This document shows positions 9,519-18,522 of a stretch of 64,000 nucleotides of DNA, one piece after another (the stretch's first letter is position 1; each line of letters begins with the position of its first letter). Under the pieces are notes generated by a model that was not told the origin of the DNA, ran no database searches, and worked only from the letters and a program-made list of their open reading frames with translations. Source of the DNA: an uncultured Cytophagales bacterium. Lineage in GTDB: Bacteria; Bacteroidota; Bacteroidia; Cytophagales; Thermonemataceae. The translations under genes were made by a program, and so were the position numbers. The stretch covers positions 1 through 64,000 of the forward strand of contig CALLAC010000017.1 in the NCBI GenBank assembly GCA_938002655.1, in the 5' to 3' direction.

Positions 9519-10832
9519 ATGAAAACCAAAACTTTACGTAAAAATAAGGTCAATATCATTACTTTGGGTTGTGCCAAAAATCTGGTAGATTCTGAGGAAA
9601 TTTTTACCCAACTCAAAGCCAATCGTTTTGAGGTAACTCACGAAGAAGCTCAATCTGATGCCAATATCATCATTATCAATACTTGTGGCTTTATTGAAAA
9701 TGCCAAGCAAGAATCCATTGACACCATTTTGCAATATGCCGATGCCAAAGACGCAGGCTTCATTGATAAGCTCTACGTTACAGGTTGCCTTTCGCACCGC
9801 TACAAAGACGAACTTGCCGCAGAAATTCCACAAGTAGATGCTTTTTTCGGCACAAACGAATTGCCTCGTTTGCTCAAAACCCTCAAAGCAGATTACAAAC
9901 ACGAACTGGTAGGTGAAAGACTTCTTACTACCCCTTCGCATTATGCTTATCTCAAAATTTCAGAAGGTTGCGACCGCCCCTGTTCGTTTTGTGCCATTCC
10001 GCTGATGAGAGGCAGGCACGTTTCGCATCCTATGAAACAACTCATAGAGCAAGCTAAAAATTTCGCCCAAAAAGGCACCAAAGAGTTAATTCTCATTGCC
10101 CAAGACCTTACGTATTATGGCTTAGACACAGAAGGCAAAAGAACTTTGCACCAACTTTTAGAAAAACTTGCCGAAATAGCAGGCATTGAATGGATACGCC
10201 TCCAATATGCCTATCCTGCGGGTTTCCCTATGGAAATTTTGGACGTAATCCAAAAACACACCAATATCTGCAAATATTTGGATATCCCTTTGCAACACGG
10301 CTCGTCTGAAATGCTCAAAATAATGCGTAGAGGCATTACTCGTGAAAAAACAGAAGTGCTTTTGGATAAAATTCGGCAAAAAGTGCCCGAAATTGCTCTG
10401 CGAACTACGCTGATTGTCGGGCATCCCTACGAAACAGAAAAACATTTTGAGGAAATGTGTGAGTTTGTCGAAAAAATACGTTTTGATAGGCTGGGCGTTT
10501 TCGCTTACTCTCACGAAGAACACACACACTCCTACACAATGCCCGACACCGTGCCACAAAAAGTAAAACAAGAACGTGCCGCTGAAATTATGAGTATTCA
10601 GCAAGAAATTTCTTGGGAACTCAATCAGCAAAAGATAGGTAAAGTTTTCAAGGTGCTTTTTGATAGAAAGGAGGGCAATTATTTTGTCGGTAGAACAGAA
10701 TACGACTCTCCCGAAGTAGATAACGAGGTGCTGGTAAAAGCTGATAAAAACACTTACATACGCCTAGGCGATTTTGCGAATGTTCGCATTACCGAAGCCC
10801 AAGAGTTTGATTTGTTTGGTGTACTTATCTAA
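9519..10832 (+). CDS. rimO: Ribosomal protein S12 methylthiotransferase RimO
   Basis: 437 aa. It adds a methylthio group to the conserved aspartate of ribosomal protein S12. The N-terminal UPF0004 domain carries three Cys (GCAKN at 18, NTCGF at 56, TGCLS at ~90) for the auxiliary 4Fe-4S cluster. The radical-SAM cluster motif is CDRPCSFC (~150). RGITREKTEVLLDKIR and RTTLIVGHP follow, and the C-terminal ~65 residues form a TRAM domain. The wording of the motifs fits RimO rather than MiaB. The stop codon overlaps that of the convergent outer-membrane protein gene by 4 bp, leaving no intergenic terminator. Confidence 0.96.
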   Translation: MKTKTLRKNKVNIITLGCAKNLVDSEEIFTQLKANRFEVTHEEAQSDANIIIINTCGFIENAKQESIDTILQYADAKDAGFIDKLYVTGCLSHRYKDELAAEIPQVDAFFGTNELPRLLKTLKADYKHELVGERLLTTPSHYAYLKISEGCDRPCSFCAIPLMRGRHVSHPMKQLIEQAKNFAQKGTKELILIAQDLTYYGLDTEGKRTLHQLLEKLAEIAGIEWIRLQYAYPAGFPMEILDVIQKHTNICKYLDIPLQHGSSEMLKIMRRGITREKTEVLLDKIRQKVPEIALRTTLIVGHPYETEKHFEEMCEFVEKIRFDRLGVFAYSHEEHTHSYTMPDTVPQKVKQERAAEIMSIQQEISWELNQQKIGKVFKVLFDRKEGNYFVGRTEYDSPEVDNEVLVKADKNTYIRLGDFANVRITEAQEFDLFGVLI

Positions 10833-13800
10833 AAATCATACCCCATAGAAATCACCCACGTGGGGCGTGGCGTAACTATAAAGTCTTCTACTTTCCAAGC
10901 TATATCAGCTTTTAAGTAATACCCCAAGAAAGTAGTCCGAAAGCCCCATCCATAACTCGCCAAAAAAGGACTTTTGAAATTATTGACAATGATAGTGAAA
11001 GGAGGTGCATCTATCAGTTCGGTGTTTATATCATTTTGCCGATTCCAAGGTGCTGTGTTATTCCAAGCCGAGCCTAAATCGCCAAAAGCAATAAATTGCA
11101 GATTTTTAAAAAAGTTGGAAGAAATGGAGTTTTGAAGCAAATATTTAATAATAGGCACTCGCAATTCAGCATTGAGCAACATAAAATACTTACCATTCTG
11201 ACTATTGAAGTTAAAACCGCGTAAATTGGTTGCAAATTCGTGAAAAAGTACATCAGGATTACCTTTTTCAAAACTTACATCGAGTGGCGGATTACCCCCC
11301 AAACCTGCTTGTTGCGAAAGATTATTATCTACTCCTCCGAGCATAAAGCGTTTAGGCGAACGCCCCCCGAAAGCACCTGCACTGAACCGTGTCGCAAAGG
11401 TAATTTCTTTGTGTAAAGATTGATAGTGGCGAACGTCTAAGAATAACTTATCAAAACTTTCGTTGATATGGCTGAAAGATGGATTGAATTCATAGTAAAT
11501 TTTTGCTCTTGTGCCTTCTACTAGATTAGGGGCTTTGGTAATGGTGTTGTCAAAGTTAAATTCGGCTCGTGAATGGAAATAGCTGATGTATTCGGGAAAC
11601 TGTGTAATAAGAAGCAAATTCACAGAGCGTCTATCCATATACCCACCCGTTAGGCTTACTCGCATAGAATTGGTAAAAGGATAAGAGGCTGTAAGCGTAA
11701 AGCGATTGCTGGCATAGCGTTGGGCAATACCTGCCGAAGGGTTGTTGGCATAGATGCTTTTTCTATCATAACGAGCAATAAGGTCTAACCTTTTTTCAAG
11801 ATATTGATATTCTGCGAAATAATTGGCACTGCGAAGGTCAAAAAGTCCTAACAATCCACCTTTCATTCGATGATTCTCTAATAAATCGCTAACTTCCATT
11901 TCAAAAAGCAAGCCAAAACCACGTATAGGGTCTATGAAAGGGGTAGAAATACTACTTTCTGTGGTAAAAAGAGGCTCATAAGGATAAGCACCGCGTATTT
12001 CAGGGGCTCTATTTTGTTTTTTTCTTTGCGAAAAATTAGAAACAAGAGTCAAATTTTCATTTTTCTGATTTTTCATTTTTTCTTTGACTTCCTTTACTAC
12101 CTCGGGGTCAAATTGATAATCGTCTGTATCAATTGCTTCGGGATTGTAGGGTTTTTCTGTTTTGTATTCAAGTTCGCTGGGGGCTTGCGTTTTTTCGTCT
12201 TGTTTTTCTTTGTAAGTAGTATCTGTAGTGGCTTGCTGTTCAGGCAAAAGACCTTTTTGCTTCAGATATAAAATGCGTGAAGTAGGAATACTTTTCCGAT
12301 TTTGGGTAAAATCAAAATTTCGTTTGAGCATCAATTTTTCTTTACGCTTGTGCCAAGAGCGAAATGCCAACAAATTTCCTTCTTCTGAGACGCTAAATTT
12401 CTGTATGTTGTGTCTTGAATTAGTTAGCTGACGGAGTTCTTTGCTTATCAAATCTACACTAAAAAGATTCGCTATGCCATTTTTTTCGCTTAAAAACATT
12501 ACGGTTCGTTCATTGAACATTACAGGATATAGTTCTTTTTGAGGAGCATTGGTAAGGCGAACCAATTTATTAGGCGATTCTTGCGGGTTATAATAGAAAA
12601 GGTCATAATTTTCACCTACTGTTCTGAAATCGCCAGGGGGAATGTTCAGGCTATCGGCGGGGCGGTTGGAAGAAAAAACCAAAATATCGTTGCTTTTGCC
12701 TACAAAAACGGGGTCTGTATCGTCATAGAGGTCATTAGTGAGGCGTTTCATAAAACGCTCTCGGATAGTGTACAGATACAAATCGTTGCTACCTGCTTGC
12801 ACACCTGCTGAGCCGATGCGGTCGCTACTGATAGCCAGCGTGCTTCCATCTGCCGAAATATCAAAGCCTGTAACTTGGTTGAAAAATTCAAACTGCAATT
12901 TTTCTAACTTTTTTACTTTCCGCTCACCAATTTCTAGTATCTGAAAACGAGTTTTGTTTTTATGTTTGTAGCAAATGGCCAGTTGGTTATCATCAGACCA
13001 AGCCAGAAGGGGAATTTTTTCATTTACTCTTTGAGCATTGAGCCGAAAGCCTCCTCTGAAAACGACTTTTCGTCGCATGTTCTGCAAATTTCTTATTACT
13101 ACGGCATAGTGTCCGTTTCGATTTTCCGAATAAGCGACAAATTTTCCATTGGGGCTAATTTTTACTTCGTTGTAGGTTTTGCGTTTGTGGTTTTGTTTTT
13201 TGAGTTGTGTATCAAAATCTATTGTTTCGTAATCTGTTTTGGCTTGCTTAGCCATTTCCAAGTAAAAATTTCTCCAGTCTTCAATCAAATCATCATAAGA
13301 AATACCCAGAGTGCTTGCAATAGCATCTTTTTCGTTACGTATAATACGCGTAAGATTCAAGATATTGGAAATGTTGTTTTCGCCATATTTGATAGCAATG
13401 TAGTTCCAAATCGATTGCCCTACGAGCATAGCTTCTTTGCCAATTAGCTTATGAGGGCGTTTGAGTTGCGGATACTCAATGGAGTTTCGCATGTAGTCGT
13501 CCATTTCGCTACTCCACGCATCGGCTACAAAAGCGGCAACACCAGGCATAAACCAATCGGGCAGAGTTAGCAAAGCACCATTTTTCAAAATTTCACGAAT
13601 ATTGCCACCATACATCATTTCATTGACAAAAATTTGAGCTATTCCGAAAGAAATTTCTTTTTTGAACTCATACAAACTGCCTGTGAAGGGAATTTCAATT
13701 TTGGGCTTGATAAAATTCGTTTGCCCACCTACGGTACGGCTGTTTTCATTGGCAAGCCCTACATTGCTTTGCTGTAAATCGGAAACGGAGTTGTAAATAA

Positions 13801-14092
13801 ATAGTTTGGTTTTAGCAGTGGGGTTATGCCCTAAAAGCGTAGTAATTCTATCGAATTCACTTTCAGCATAAAGCAAGGCAAAATCGGCTATGGCACTACC
13901 AAAATCGTAGTAATAGACTTCAAAATTGGTAGTTGTTTTCATTCGCCAGTCAAATTCCTGAAATTGCACACGATTCTTGCCAAAAGGTCTTTGTGTAAGC
14001 CCTTCTATCATTTGTGAATAGAGTGGCAAAGAAAGTAGGAAAATAGCAGAGAGAGCAAAGTTTCTTTTGCTCAAGTTTTTAAGTAGGTGCAT
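10829..14092 (-). CDS. Outer-membrane fusion: degenerate peptidase-MA-like domain, TolB-like propeller, BamA-type barrel
   Basis: 1,087 aa from the ATG at 14092 (14101 is also possible). The signal peptide is NFALSAIFLLSLPLYS. Residues ~30-280 resemble a gluzincin/peptidase-MA domain, but where HExxH is expected the sequence reads FGIAQIFVNEM, so the zinc site appears lost; LPDWFMPGVAAF matches the downstream family motif. Residues ~290-600 contain TolB/PD40-like propeller repeats (SPNGKFVAYSENRNG, SADGSTLAISSDR, DDTDPVFVGKSNDILVFSSN). A charged linker follows. The last ~330 residues alternate beta strands like a surface-antigen (D15) barrel and end in an aromatic residue (SMGYDF). The start overlaps the end of the upstream FAD oxidoreductase, so the two are likely coupled. 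Function unknown; probably outer-membrane. Confidence 0.8.
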   Translation of the reverse strand: MHLLKNLSKRNFALSAIFLLSLPLYSQMIEGLTQRPFGKNRVQFQEFDWRMKTTTNFEVYYYDFGSAIADFALLYAESEFDRITTLLGHNPTAKTKLFIYNSVSDLQQSNVGLANENSRTVGGQTNFIKPKIEIPFTGSLYEFKKEISFGIAQIFVNEMMYGGNIREILKNGALLTLPDWFMPGVAAFVADAWSSEMDDYMRNSIEYPQLKRPHKLIGKEAMLVGQSIWNYIAIKYGENNISNILNLTRIIRNEKDAIASTLGISYDDLIEDWRNFYLEMAKQAKTDYETIDFDTQLKKQNHKRKTYNEVKISPNGKFVAYSENRNGHYAVVIRNLQNMRRKVVFRGGFRLNAQRVNEKIPLLAWSDDNQLAICYKHKNKTRFQILEIGERKVKKLEKLQFEFFNQVTGFDISADGSTLAISSDRIGSAGVQAGSNDLYLYTIRERFMKRLTNDLYDDTDPVFVGKSNDILVFSSNRPADSLNIPPGDFRTVGENYDLFYYNPQESPNKLVRLTNAPQKELYPVMFNERTVMFLSEKNGIANLFSVDLISKELRQLTNSRHNIQKFSVSEEGNLLAFRSWHKRKEKLMLKRNFDFTQNRKSIPTSRILYLKQKGLLPEQQATTDTTYKEKQDEKTQAPSELEYKTEKPYNPEAIDTDDYQFDPEVVKEVKEKMKNQKNENLTLVSNFSQRKKQNRAPEIRGAYPYEPLFTTESSISTPFIDPIRGFGLLFEMEVSDLLENHRMKGGLLGLFDLRSANYFAEYQYLEKRLDLIARYDRKSIYANNPSAGIAQRYASNRFTLTASYPFTNSMRVSLTGGYMDRRSVNLLLITQFPEYISYFHSRAEFNFDNTITKAPNLVEGTRAKIYYEFNPSFSHINESFDKLFLDVRHYQSLHKEITFATRFSAGAFGGRSPKRFMLGGVDNNLSQQAGLGGNPPLDVSFEKGNPDVLFHEFATNLRGFNFNSQNGKYFMLLNAELRVPIIKYLLQNSISSNFFKNLQFIAFGDLGSAWNNTAPWNRQNDINTELIDAPPFTIIVNNFKSPFLASYGWGFRTTFLGYYLKADIAWKVEDFIVTPRPTWVISMGYDF

Positions 14093-15116
14093 TGATTTCA
14101 TCAGGTAACGGAACATTTTCATATAAGTGTTTGAAAAATCTATCAGCCAAATACGGAGCAAGCGAAACACCTTTGCTACCCAAGCCGTTGAAAATACCTA
14201 TTTGAGGCATTCGTGGATGCAACCCGATTATAGGGCGTCGGTTTTTGGTAGCAGGACGAATTCCTGCCTTTTGAGTAAGCACGCTAAAATCTTTTTTCAG
14301 CAAATTGCTTGCCTTTTCTGTGAGTTCGGCTCTTGCTTTTTGAGAAATTTCCCAATCCAGCTTATGCCAACTATATGTAGAAGCTACTCGGAAAGTGTTT
14401 TTTCTCAAAGGTATAATACTTATCCCCTGATTGATGATACTTTCAAAACTTGCCTCTTTCATGAAGATATCAATTGTTTCTCCTTTTGCAAAATTGAAAG
14501 GCAAATTTTCAAAAAAAGGATTCATTGTAGCCCGAGTACCTTCACAAAAGATGATTTTTTCTGCTTCAATACCTTTGTAGACAACCTTTTCCGAAAAAAT
14601 CTGCAAAGCCGAATAATCAAAAATTTCACTGAAATATAAAGATTTTTTTTCCAAAAAGCAACGAAATGTAGCAAGAAGTTTCGGAAGTTCTATCCAACCT
14701 GCCTGCAAAGTTTCTATTCCTCCGTAAGGGTTCCGAACATCAAGGCTGTACTGCTCTTCTGCTACGGCTGTGTTGAGATATGGTTCGAATTCGGGCAAAG
14801 TACTCTTAGCAATCCATTCGTTTTGCTCTTTTATTGAACGAAAAGGACGATAAATAGGCATAGAGTGTAAAAACTGCTCACCCAAAACTTTTTCTATTTC
14901 TCTGTAAAAAGTATGCAAAAAAGGGAACAAATCATCTGCGAGCCAGGTTTTTACGAGGTTTTTTCCTGTAAGAGGGTTAAAAATTCCGCCTGCTACTTGC
15001 GAAGCCGAAGGAAATTCTTCGGCATTGATAACAAATGGTATTTTTTGGTTTCGCAAGAAAGTATAAGCAAGTACGGTGCCAGCAATTCCTTGCCCTACAA
15101 TGATACAATCGTACAT
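14079..15116 (-). CDS. FAD-dependent oxidoreductase, DAO family
   Basis: 345 aa. It begins with a Rossmann dinucleotide motif (IIVGQGIAGTVLAYTFL), followed by ASQVAGGIFNPLTGK, typical of the glycine-oxidase/ThiO/MnmC-C group. The C-terminal RPATKNRRPIIGLHP and FNGLGSKGVSLAPYLA form the second FAD-contacting region. The probable reaction is oxidation of a secondary or primary amine, but no thiamine or tRNA-modification genes are nearby to fix the substrate. It overlaps the downstream outer-membrane fusion gene by about 14 bp. Confidence 0.85.
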   Translation of the reverse strand: MYDCIIVGQGIAGTVLAYTFLRNQKIPFVINAEEFPSASQVAGGIFNPLTGKNLVKTWLADDLFPFLHTFYREIEKVLGEQFLHSMPIYRPFRSIKEQNEWIAKSTLPEFEPYLNTAVAEEQYSLDVRNPYGGIETLQAGWIELPKLLATFRCFLEKKSLYFSEIFDYSALQIFSEKVVYKGIEAEKIIFCEGTRATMNPFFENLPFNFAKGETIDIFMKEASFESIINQGISIIPLRKNTFRVASTYSWHKLDWEISQKARAELTEKASNLLKKDFSVLTQKAGIRPATKNRRPIIGLHPRMPQIGIFNGLGSKGVSLAPYLADRFFKHLYENVPLPDEINAPT

Positions 15117-15199
15117 AAAACAATTTCCGTCCCTGTGTTTTCAAACGTTGTTTTCAGGTTAAAAGTTTTGGTATTTCGCACAATGAGCGAAAATTTTGT

Positions 15200-15207
15200 T
15201 ATTTTTG
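15200..15207 (+). promoter_or_regulatory. -7 element upstream of nuoB
   Basis: TATTTTTG fits TAnnTTTG and lies about 52 nt before the chosen ATG at 15259. No well-placed -33 TTTG is visible. Confidence 0.4.
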
Positions 15208-15258
15208 TAAAACAAAGCAAAATTGTTGTTGTTTGTAAAAGTAGTAGAAACATACAAA

Positions 15259-15762
15259 ATGAAAACTGGCGAGGCTGAAATTATTACAACACGTCTGGAA
15301 GAGTTACTCAATTGGGCGAGGGCTTCTTCGCTTTTTCCGATGAGCTTTGGTTTGGCTTGCTGTGCTATTGAAATGATGGCAACTTATGCTTCCCATTACG
15401 ATTTGGATAGATTTGGGGTAATTCCTCGCACTTCGCCACGCCAGTCCGATGTGCTGATTGTTTCGGGTACGGTTACTTTCAAAATGGCAGACCGCATTCG
15501 CCGCATTTATGAGCAAATGCCCGAACCTCGTTATGTAATCTCTATGGGTAGCTGTGCCAATTGCGGCGGTCCGTATTGGGAACACGGCTATCATGTAGTA
15601 AAAGGGGTGGATAGAATTATTCCTGTTGATGTATATGTGCCTGGCTGCCCGCCACGCCCCGAAGCATTAGTAGGGGCTATTTTAGAGCTACAAAAGAAAA
15701 TTTTGAAGGAAAAGCCGCTATCAAACCGAAAAAAAACTTCTGAGAATACTCATTCGGACTGA
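15259..15762 (+). CDS. nuoB: NADH-quinone oxidoreductase subunit B
   Basis: 167 aa from the ATG at 15259; an upstream in-frame start at 15223 would add 12 non-conserved residues. NuoB carries cluster N2, the terminal 4Fe-4S centre of complex I. All four ligands are present: the tandem Cys34-Cys35 ([11 protein letters not shown]), Cys99 (GSCANCGG) and Cys130 (PGCPPRPE). Residues 55-61 (IPRTSPR) match the conserved loop. No other nuo gene is adjacent: upstream is an FAD oxidoreductase on the other strand and downstream a TPR gene. It is a genuine-looking but isolated subunit, which suggests a split nuo locus. Confidence 0.95.
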   Translation: MKTGEAEIITTRLEELLNWARASSLFPMSFGLACCAIEMMATYASHYDLDRFGVIPRTSPRQSDVLIVSGTVTFKMADRIRRIYEQMPEPRYVISMGSCANCGGPYWEHGYHVVKGVDRIIPVDVYVPGCPPRPEALVGAILELQKKILKEKPLSNRKKTSENTHSD

Positions 15763-15770
15763 TTTTTGCT

Positions 15771-15778
15771 TATCTTTG
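15771..15778 (+). promoter_or_regulatory. -7 element upstream of the TPR-DUF4292 pair
   Basis: TATCTTTG lies in the 33-bp gap after nuoB and 17 nt before the ATG at 15796. It suggests that the TPR gene has its own promoter rather than relying on nuoB. Confidence 0.45.
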
Positions 15779-15795
15779 CTTAAAATCGTGTTTTC

Positions 15796-17544
15796 ATGAT
15801 GAGAAAGTTGTGGATAATTTTTGTCTTGTTTAGCATTTGGCAAATACATTTTGCTCAACATACCCAGCCCGAAAAAGAAGACAAAGACCGCACCAAAAAA
15901 GCTAAGGAAATTCTAGGGGAAGATAGTTCATTTGAAAAACCTATCTTTAACAAACAAAGGCAAACCAGCCTGATGGCTGAAACAGCCCTTATGGAAGGTT
16001 TTTTTGATTTTTCGGTAGAAGATTACGAAAAAGCCCTGAACCATTTTAAAAAAGCCCTTAAAATCAATCCTAAAAGTTCGGGTATCAACTATCAAATTGC
16101 TCTTACATTACTTCAACTCAAACGATATAGCGAAGCCTCGCGGTATGCTCTTACCGCTATCATTTTAGAAAGCAATATTGCCTATTATTACCTGCTTCTG
16201 ATAAAAATTTATCAAGAGCAAGGTTTGTTTGACGAAGCCGCCCGCATTTACGAAAAAATGTTTGACAAAAAAGTTCCTAATACTGAGGTCTATTGGGAAG
16301 ATTTGGCAGAACTTTACCACAAAAAACTTCAAAAACCCGAAAAGGCTCTCAAAATATACGAAGATTTAGAACAAAAACACGGCATAATGGAGCATATCAA
16401 TTTGGCTAAGCAAGAAATTTTTTTGGAGCAAAAAAATTTTAGCAAAGCACTTAAAGAGGCAGAAAAATTAGCCAAATTTTACCCCGAAAAACCCAAATGG
16501 CAAGCCAATTATGCCAAATTATTACTGCTTAATGGCAAAGAAGCCCAAGCCGAGCAGTTCTTGCTTTCTTGTCTGAAAGACGATTACACTTTCCAAACTC
16601 ATTTGCAACTTCTTTATGCCTACCAAAAACAGCATAAAAATGTTCAGAAAGAGCAATTAGCAATTGATTTACTAAAGAATAATCGATTGCCCGATGAAGT
16701 TAGAAACGAAATTTTGAAGAATTTCCTAAATAAAACAGCTCAAAATTTTGAGCAAGTTCTAAAAGACGCCCCTCAAAATGTAGAGGCTTGGCTGATGCTT
16801 GCCCAAGAAGCTGAAAAACAAAAAAACTTTGCCAAAGCCCAAGAAGCATACAAAGAGATTGTAAAACTAGATAATACCAATTTTGAGGCTTGGAAAAGGC
16901 TTTTATTTTATGATTGGCAGTTGTACGAAATAGAACAATTGCTCGAACATTCGAAAGAGGCTTTGGATTTGTATCCTACCCAGCCTGAAATATGGTGGTA
17001 CAATGGCAAGGCATATTTTGAGCGTAACAATTACAGGAAAGCTCTTGAAAGTTATGAACAGGGAAGAAGCCTTGTGCGTAAAAACAAATCTCTTGCTCTT
17101 GAAATTGCCATTGCCGAACTTTATTTGGCAGAAGGTAAAATCAATGAAGCAGAAAAAATCATAGCAGAGTTACAAACTACTTTTGATGCAAACCGTGATT
17201 TCTTGAACTTTTATGCTTATTTTCTTGCCTTCAAAAAGCAAAAACTTGATGAAGCCCTGAAAATAGCTCGTAAAATAGTAGAAACTGAAAGCGAAAATGG
17301 CGAATATTTATACACGCTGGCGTATGTGCAGTATAGGCAAAATAAACTTTCGGAAGCTCTCAAAACCCTTGAAGATCTTCTCAAATTCAAAAAAGGTGCA
17401 AGAATACAAGAGCTATTAGGTGATATCTATTTCAAAATAGGCGAAAAAGAAAAAGCTATAAGCCACTGGCAAAAAGCCCAAGACCTCAAAGGAGGCAGTA
17501 CTTTGCTTTCTAAAAAACTGATTAACAAACAGCTTTACGAGTAA
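15796..17544 (+). CDS. Exported tetratricopeptide-repeat protein
   Basis: 582 aa. A signal peptide (MRKLWIIFVLFSIWQIHFA) is followed by a charged linker. From ~70 to the end there are many TPR units, for example YEKALNHFKKALKINPKSSG, YRKALESYEQGRSLV and LSEALKTLEDLLKFKKGA. TPR arrays are protein-interaction scaffolds; this one should face the periplasm. It is followed after 1 bp by a DUF4292 lipoprotein. This pairing is common in Bacteroidota and suggests a shared envelope function, but the role is not known. Start could be either of the two ATGs at 15796 and 15799. Confidence 0.85.
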   Translation: MMRKLWIIFVLFSIWQIHFAQHTQPEKEDKDRTKKAKEILGEDSSFEKPIFNKQRQTSLMAETALMEGFFDFSVEDYEKALNHFKKALKINPKSSGINYQIALTLLQLKRYSEASRYALTAIILESNIAYYYLLLIKIYQEQGLFDEAARIYEKMFDKKVPNTEVYWEDLAELYHKKLQKPEKALKIYEDLEQKHGIMEHINLAKQEIFLEQKNFSKALKEAEKLAKFYPEKPKWQANYAKLLLLNGKEAQAEQFLLSCLKDDYTFQTHLQLLYAYQKQHKNVQKEQLAIDLLKNNRLPDEVRNEILKNFLNKTAQNFEQVLKDAPQNVEAWLMLAQEAEKQKNFAKAQEAYKEIVKLDNTNFEAWKRLLFYDWQLYEIEQLLEHSKEALDLYPTQPEIWWYNGKAYFERNNYRKALESYEQGRSLVRKNKSLALEIAIAELYLAEGKINEAEKIIAELQTTFDANRDFLNFYAYFLAFKKQKLDEALKIARKIVETESENGEYLYTLAYVQYRQNKLSEALKTLEDLLKFKKGARIQELLGDIYFKIGEKEKAISHWQKAQDLKGGSTLLSKKLINKQLYE

Positions 17545-17545
17545 A

Positions 17546-18418
17546 ATGAATAATCTGATGATTTCACGATATCCTTACACTTTCAAAGGTGCAAGGTTGG
17601 AGCTGAACCTTATTCTAATTCTTGTTTTTTTCTTGCTTTTTTGTAGTTCTTGCCGAAAAAAGCAAATACAACCTATCAAAGACAACACGCAAGCTATCCA
17701 AAACCCTCTACCCACCAAAGAAGAGAATATCCAAGAAAGCAAAGAAAACTTTTTTTTACTTCCCCAGAAACCTGTTTCTTTAAATTTTAAGTACCTTTCT
17801 TCCAATTCCAAAATTGATTTTACAGACGGCACAAATGAAGAAAAATTCAAAGCCACCATGCGAATTCGCAAAGACAGCCTGATTTGGCTTTCTTTACAAG
17901 CCAGTGTAGGTGTAGAAGGTATGCGTATTCTGATTGATAAAGACTCTATTCGCTTTTTGAACTATCAAACCAAAACTTACCAAAGTTTTTCATTTGAGCA
18001 ATTGAGCGAGCAATATGGTATTGCTTTGAATTATAACCTCTGCCAGGCTATTCTTATTGGAGAAATGCCCATTAAGGAGTTTGACGAAAAAAAGGTGCTA
18101 AAAGATACTTCCCACTACATTATTCGCCAAAGAATAAAGTTTTTACAAGTTGATAACTACTTGCGTTTGCAAGATAGCCAACTAGAAAAACTATGGATAA
18201 GCGATACGGAGCGAGGCAGTCAGTTGCAAATTCTATACAGCGATTTTCAGCCTTTGGCAGAAGGGCTTTTCTCCGATAAAAACCAAATAACACTCAACTA
18301 TCGAAATGCCCAAGGAGTTTTTCAGCTCAAATTGAATATAAACCATAAAAAAACCAAGATTTCTAACACACCGCTTGATTTTCCTTTCAATGTTCCCAAA
18401 AAGTACAACCGCTTGTAA
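17546..18418 (+). CDS. DUF4292 family lipoprotein
   Basis: 290 aa. A hydrophobic segment ends in a lipobox (FLLFCSSC), so it is predicted to be lipidated. The domain from ~75 contains the family pattern FKATMRIRKDSLIWLSLQ, then VEGMRILIDKDSIRFLNYQT. This LolA/LppX-like half-barrel is seen in many Bacteroidota lipoproteins. It lies 1 bp after the TPR gene and is clearly co-translated with it. Possible roles in lipoprotein or lipid handling are inference from fold only. Confidence 0.8.
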   Translation: MNNLMISRYPYTFKGARLELNLILILVFFLLFCSSCRKKQIQPIKDNTQAIQNPLPTKEENIQESKENFFLLPQKPVSLNFKYLSSNSKIDFTDGTNEEKFKATMRIRKDSLIWLSLQASVGVEGMRILIDKDSIRFLNYQTKTYQSFSFEQLSEQYGIALNYNLCQAILIGEMPIKEFDEKKVLKDTSHYIIRQRIKFLQVDNYLRLQDSQLEKLWISDTERGSQLQILYSDFQPLAEGLFSDKNQITLNYRNAQGVFQLKLNINHKKTKISNTPLDFPFNVPKKYNRL

Positions 18419-18464
18419 AAACGCAAAAACTTTCACCTTTTTACGAAGTTTTTGCAAAAGTTTG

Positions 18465-18472
18465 TATTTTTG
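18465..18472 (+). promoter_or_regulatory. -7 element upstream of topA
   Basis: TATTTTTG (TAnnTTTG) about 50 nt before the topA ATG at 18523. It lies upstream of that start and so supports the shorter N-terminus. Confidence 0.45.
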
Positions 18473-18522
18473 TGCCCAAAACTGCTTGCTATTGGCAGTT
18501 TTACGCCAAACTGACTGCTTTT

